Part shown: positions 61,128 to 64,000 of the stretch, piece by piece
Numbering within the stretch: the first letter of the stretch is position 1
Layout: every line of letters begins with the position of its first letter
NCBI RefSeq assembly: GCF_001613265.1
Contig: NZ_BDCA01000018.1
Coordinates: forward strand, 98,033 to 162,032
Reading direction: 5' to 3'
Source: Nocardia vermiculata NBRC 100427
GTDB taxonomy: Bacteria; Actinomycetota; Actinomycetes; Mycobacteriales; Mycobacteriaceae
Length of the DNA: 64,000 nucleotides
Program-made: the position numbers and the translations under genes
The notes under the pieces: model-generated
Databases searched by the model: none
What the model saw: only the letters and a program-made list of their open reading frames with translations
Told to the model about the DNA's origin: nothing

Positions 61128-62495
61128 TCAGTCGGTCTGTTCGGGCTGCCTGATCCGCCGGAACGCTCGTGCGGCCTGGTCGTGATCCACGATCGGCTCC
61201 GGATACCCGGCCGCGGCGACCGCCGACAGCGTCCAGGGTCGATGGACCGCCCGCCCCTGCACGTGCGCCAGCTCGGGTACCCATCGGCGCACGTAATCAC
61301 CGTCCGGGTCGTAGCGTTCGGCTTGCCGGTGCGGATTGAGTACTCGGTTGGGTCGAGTGTCGGTTCCGGTGCCGGCTACCCACTGCCAGTTCAATTGGTT
61401 GTTGGCGATATCACCGTCGACCAGCCACTCCAGAAAGTGCTGTGCGCCGGCGCGCCAGTCCATGTAGAGGGTCTTGGTGAGGAAACCGGCGGTAATCAGC
61501 CGTGCCCTGTTGTGCATCCATCCCTGCGCGGCCAACTGGCGCATCCCGGCGTCCACAATCGGATAGCCGGTGCGCCCGGCGCGCCACGCTGCCAGCAGCC
61601 GGTGGTCGTCGGACCAGTGGTCGTGGTGGGTTCGGTAGTCGCGATGGGCGCTGGCCGGCCGTGCTGCCAGCACCTGATGATGGAAATCACGCCACGCCAG
61701 CTGCCGGGCGAACGCGGCCCCACCGCGCGTCGACTGATCGGTGTGATGAAGCAGCTCGACTGCAGAGACGCAACCGAAGTGCAGGTAGGGCGACAGGTGT
61801 GAGGTCGCGTCGGCGGCCAGGTCGTCGTGGGTGTCGGCGTACGCGTGGATACCCTCTGCGAACCAGGTGCGCGCCACTGCGCGGCCTTCGGACTCGCCGC
61901 CGGTCGGCAGATGCGGCGATCCTTTGCCTGCAGTGAGGTCCGATGGCGCGGGGAGCGGGTCACTGTCCGCGCGGTGGGGCAGCCGGATGTGTTTCGGCAC
62001 TGCTAGGGGCTTGCGCAGCCGATGCTGTGACCAGCGGCGATGATACGGAGTGAAGACAGCGAAATGGTCCTTACCCGCAGGTGTCAGGCTTCCAGGGGCA
62101 CAGACGGTGACGCTGCTCTCGTGGACCAGCAAGCGGCAGCCGAGTGGCGTCAACCGTTCGCGCAGTCGATTCTCCCGTCGTCGGCTGTAGCTGCTGACAT
62201 CCTCGGCGATATGAACCTCGTCGACCGAGAACTGCTGTACCAGCCGACATACTTCGGCGGCCGGGTCACCGCTGCGCAGTAGCAGGCGGCCACCCAGCGA
62301 ACGTAAGGTTTCATCCAGATCCGCCAAGGCTTCAGCGAGGAAGACGGCCTTGTTCGGACTGGAGTAACTGCTCGAACAGATACTCGCGTCCACAACGAAC
62401 ACCGGAAGTATCTCGTCGGTGCGTGCGGCCGCCGCTAATGCGGGGTTGTCATGGACGCGCAAATCCCGCGTGAACAACGCCATCGACACGGTCAT
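61128..62495 (-). CDS. phrB: CPD photolyase
   Basis: 455 residues from ATG 62495 (ggaagg 9 bases upstream). SMALFTRDLRVHDNPAL opens the N-terminal chromophore domain; GWMHNRARLITAGFLTKTLY and DGDIANNQLNWQWVAGTGTD are the FAD- and DNA-binding signatures of class I photolyases. Repairs UV-made cyclobutane dimers with blue light. Divergent from the B12-type regulator, so light would switch on repair and pigment together. Confidence 0.92.
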   Translation of the reverse strand: MTVSMALFTRDLRVHDNPALAAAARTDEILPVFVVDASICSSSYSSPNKAVFLAEALADLDETLRSLGGRLLLRSGDPAAEVCRLVQQFSVDEVHIAEDVSSYSRRRENRLRERLTPLGCRLLVHESSVTVCAPGSLTPAGKDHFAVFTPYHRRWSQHRLRKPLAVPKHIRLPHRADSDPLPAPSDLTAGKGSPHLPTGGESEGRAVARTWFAEGIHAYADTHDDLAADATSHLSPYLHFGCVSAVELLHHTDQSTRGGAAFARQLAWRDFHHQVLAARPASAHRDYRTHHDHWSDDHRLLAAWRAGRTGYPIVDAGMRQLAAQGWMHNRARLITAGFLTKTLYMDWRAGAQHFLEWLVDGDIANNQLNWQWVAGTGTDTRPNRVLNPHRQAERYDPDGDYVRRWVPELAHVQGRAVHRPWTLSAVAAAGYPEPIVDHDQAARAFRRIRQPEQTD

Positions 62496-62542
62496 AAGCA
62501 CCAACCTTCCCGTAGTCGTTCACTGTCGCGAGCACAGTAACC

Positions 62543-62559
62543 GATGCGCTATCAATGCG
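62543..62559. promoter_or_regulatory. LitR/CarH-type operator E, photolyase side
   Basis: gatgcg (62543) and aatgcg (62554), 11 bp apart, 48-65 bp before the photolyase start. A diverged version of the GATGCA repeat. Confidence 0.5.
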
Positions 62560-62631
62560 TACGACGTTGAGGTGATGGTCAGCGTGTGACGGGCACCGCA
62601 CCATCGGCGGGGGTAGCGATAGGGTTGTTGC

Positions 62632-62648
62632 GATGCACAGCCGATGCA
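62632..62648. promoter_or_regulatory. LitR/CarH-type operator D, regulator promoter
   Basis: gatgca at 62632-62637 and 62643-62648, 11 bp apart, followed at once by the A/T-rich tataagcaataatg that should be the -10 region of the regulator gene. Autoregulation is likely. Confidence 0.68.
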
Positions 62649-62675
62649 GATATAAGCAATAATGAGAGTATTGAA

Positions 62676-63548
62676 ATGACCAGCGCACCCCACGACGATC
62701 GGGCACCGGGATACACCGTCGGTGCGGTCGCCGGACGCCTCGGCGTGCCGACCGCGACGTTGCGCAGCTGGACTCAACGCTATGGCATCGGCCCACGCGC
62801 TGATCGCCCCGGAGCCCACCGGCTCTACACCGAGTCCGACATCACGATCCTGGAAAGCATGGTTGCGCTGATCCGGCAGGGCGCCAGCCCAGCGAGCGCC
62901 GCGAAATCGGTGCGGTCGGCATGGTCGAGTGATCGGTCCGGCCCCGGCGTGCCCGATGCCGATACCCTGCGCGCGGTCGTGGATGCCGCTGAACACCTCG
63001 ACACGGCGAGCCTCGTCGCGCTCATTTCCAGCAGTCTGCAGCGCCACGGTGTCGCTGTCACCTGGAACCAGCTGTGTCGCTCAGCTTTCCACTACGTGAT
63101 GAGTCGCCAGCATGTCGACGGAGGCTGCATCGACATCGAACACGCACTGTCATGGGCGGTGTCGAGCAGCCTGGCCCGAGTCGGCGAACAACACACCGGC
63201 TCTCGGATAGGCACGCTGCTCGCCTGTTGCCCAGGCGAGTCCCATTCGCTACCGCTCGAGGCGCTGCGCGCGGCACTGAGCGAGCAAGGCACCGCAGTCC
63301 ACATGATCGGACCGGACGTACCCATCAGCGCAATGCGAGACGCACTGCGGCGCACCGCGGCCAACGCGGCGGTCATCTGGTCCCACTCGACATCGACAGC
63401 CGACTCCGCCGCGTTGGACCTCGCCGACTTGGTCGAGCAGGTTTACGCAGCCGGTCCCGGCTGGAACAACACTCAACTGCCCCCTGGAGTCCACACAATC
63501 GACGATCTGGACGATGCAGTCCTCCGGCTCTCTCGGACCGATGACTGA
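62676..63548 (+). CDS. litR: LitR/CarH-type MerR regulator with cobalamin-binding domain
   Basis: 290 residues from ATG 62676. MerR-type DNA-binding domain: YTVGAVAGRLGVPTATLRSW, RYGIGPRADRPGAHRLY. A helical cap domain with IDIEHALSW follows, then a B12-binding Rossmann-like domain in which GESHSLPLEALRAAL carries the lower-ligand histidine and VHMIGPDVPISAM a typical strand-loop. Such proteins repress carotenoid and photolyase genes in the dark with adenosylcobalamin and let go in light. The cap Trp of the usual W-x9-EH motif appears to be His or Gln here. Divergent from photolyase. Confidence 0.88.
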   Translation: MTSAPHDDRAPGYTVGAVAGRLGVPTATLRSWTQRYGIGPRADRPGAHRLYTESDITILESMVALIRQGASPASAAKSVRSAWSSDRSGPGVPDADTLRAVVDAAEHLDTASLVALISSSLQRHGVAVTWNQLCRSAFHYVMSRQHVDGGCIDIEHALSWAVSSSLARVGEQHTGSRIGTLLACCPGESHSLPLEALRAALSEQGTAVHMIGPDVPISAMRDALRRTAANAAVIWSHSTSTADSAALDLADLVEQVYAAGPGWNNTQLPPGVHTIDDLDDAVLRLSRTDD

Positions 63549-63770
63549 CCGATGGCAACGAACAACAATGAATGCCCCCGGTCGAAGACCGAGCCCGCTT
63601 CACCTGATCGAGAAGAAAAAACAGCGTCGCTTGGGTGCGGTGTGGCTCGGCGGCCTTTCCGGTGCTTTGGGAAATCCAGTGCCCGTACATCGGGCTCGTA
63701 CGCGAGTTGGAACTCGCACCGGTACACACAGAATTGCCACCGAACCGCAACCGCTTCACTGGTCCAATAC

Positions 63771-63863
63771 GTGCCCTCGGCGGGGCACTATGAACATGGG
63801 AACGGGTCTGACGAGCATTTTCCGGTTGGCCAGCTGGTGATTGAAGCCGACTACCAGTTGTGA
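63771..63863 (+). repeat. Right copy of the 93-bp repeat bounding the carotenoid locus
   Basis: Begins gtgccctcggcggggcac, same orientation as the copy at 46012. In frame it reads VPSAGHYEHGNGS and ends LVIEADYQL plus stop, versus VPSAGHCEHGNGS and LVIEADYQL in the left copy. It starts 223 bp after the regulator gene. Confidence 0.7.
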
Positions 63864-64000
63864 ATCGGGCGGAACCTACGTTCACCCGCCGCTTCGGGGA
63901 CGAGGTCCACACCAGCGCTGGCCGGTGGTTCATCCGTCGCTGCGTCGATCTGGCCTAGCACTCGTTGTGGAGATCAGGGTGGCCGTCGCCCGTGCCGGGT
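63864..64000. other. Right edge, no gene recognised
   Basis: A short plus-strand frame (63861-63957) reads FTRRFGDEVHTSAGRWFIRR before a TAG and could be the end of a decayed gene. Nothing else supported before the window ends. Confidence 0.3.

Noticed and set aside
1..64000. CRISPR arrays or rRNA genes
   Set aside because: No regularly spaced short repeats and no rRNA-like sequence were seen anywhere in the window.

Overview
The window comes from a high-GC actinobacterium of the mycolic-acid group, most likely Nocardia (family Nocardiaceae). The block at 4.6-28 kb has the gene order of the Mycobacterium tuberculosis Rv3202c-Rv3193c neighbourhood: adnA, adnB, a TrkA-domain potassium channel, nudC, a mycoredoxin, uvrD2, whiB7, an ABC1 kinase, a ThiF-like protein, a Zincin_2 protein, a PDZ/Lon-like protease and a UPF0182 membrane protein. 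DUF397 and XRE/TPR genes, a mycofactocin-type SDR and WhiB7 fit the same assignment. This is read from protein resemblance, not from a database search.

Layout. (1) 0-4.5 kb: the 5' end of narG, a MobA-MoeA fusion for molybdenum cofactor, a two-domain VOC protein, an alkyltransferase-like protein and an alpha/beta hydrolase. (2) 4.6-29 kb: conserved housekeeping and repair block (AdnAB, UvrD2, NudC, mycoredoxin), whiB7 with a complete-looking attenuation leader, membrane and secreted proteins, and an Rpf-type peptidoglycan hydrolase with a structured leader. (3) 29.6-43.2 kb: accessory DNA punctuated by three identical initiator tRNA genes. It holds a MazF-type toxin-antitoxin pair, decayed XRE/PP2C fragments, a MarR-type gene behind a 42-bp perfect palindrome, a P450 without ExxR, and a cyanate module (cynR, cynS, deaminase). 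(4) 43.3-46.1 kb: tyrosine integrase and excisionase next to the third tRNA, then a broken PhzF-family gene. (5) 46.2-63.5 kb: a light- and B12-controlled carotenoid locus.

The carotenoid locus is the main point of interest. A translationally coupled operon (glycosyltransferase, crtE, crtI, crtB, crtYc, crtYd, crtU, Rieske oxygenase) should make an aromatic carotenoid of the isorenieratene type and could hydroxylate and glycosylate it. Around it lie a secreted lipocalin, two NAD(P)-binding epimerase-like proteins, a CPD photolyase and a LitR/CarH-type MerR regulator with a cobalamin-binding domain. In front of most transcription units of this locus there is a pair of GATGCA (TGCATC) half-sites exactly 11 bp apart. 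That is the spacing expected for CarH-type repressors that bind direct repeats on one DNA face, so a regulon can be proposed from this window alone. A 93-bp direct repeat (about 83% identical) bounds the locus on both sides, which suggests it was acquired or shuffled as a unit.

No rRNA, CRISPR array or intact insertion sequence was seen; one short IS-like transposase remnant is present near 60.3 kb.
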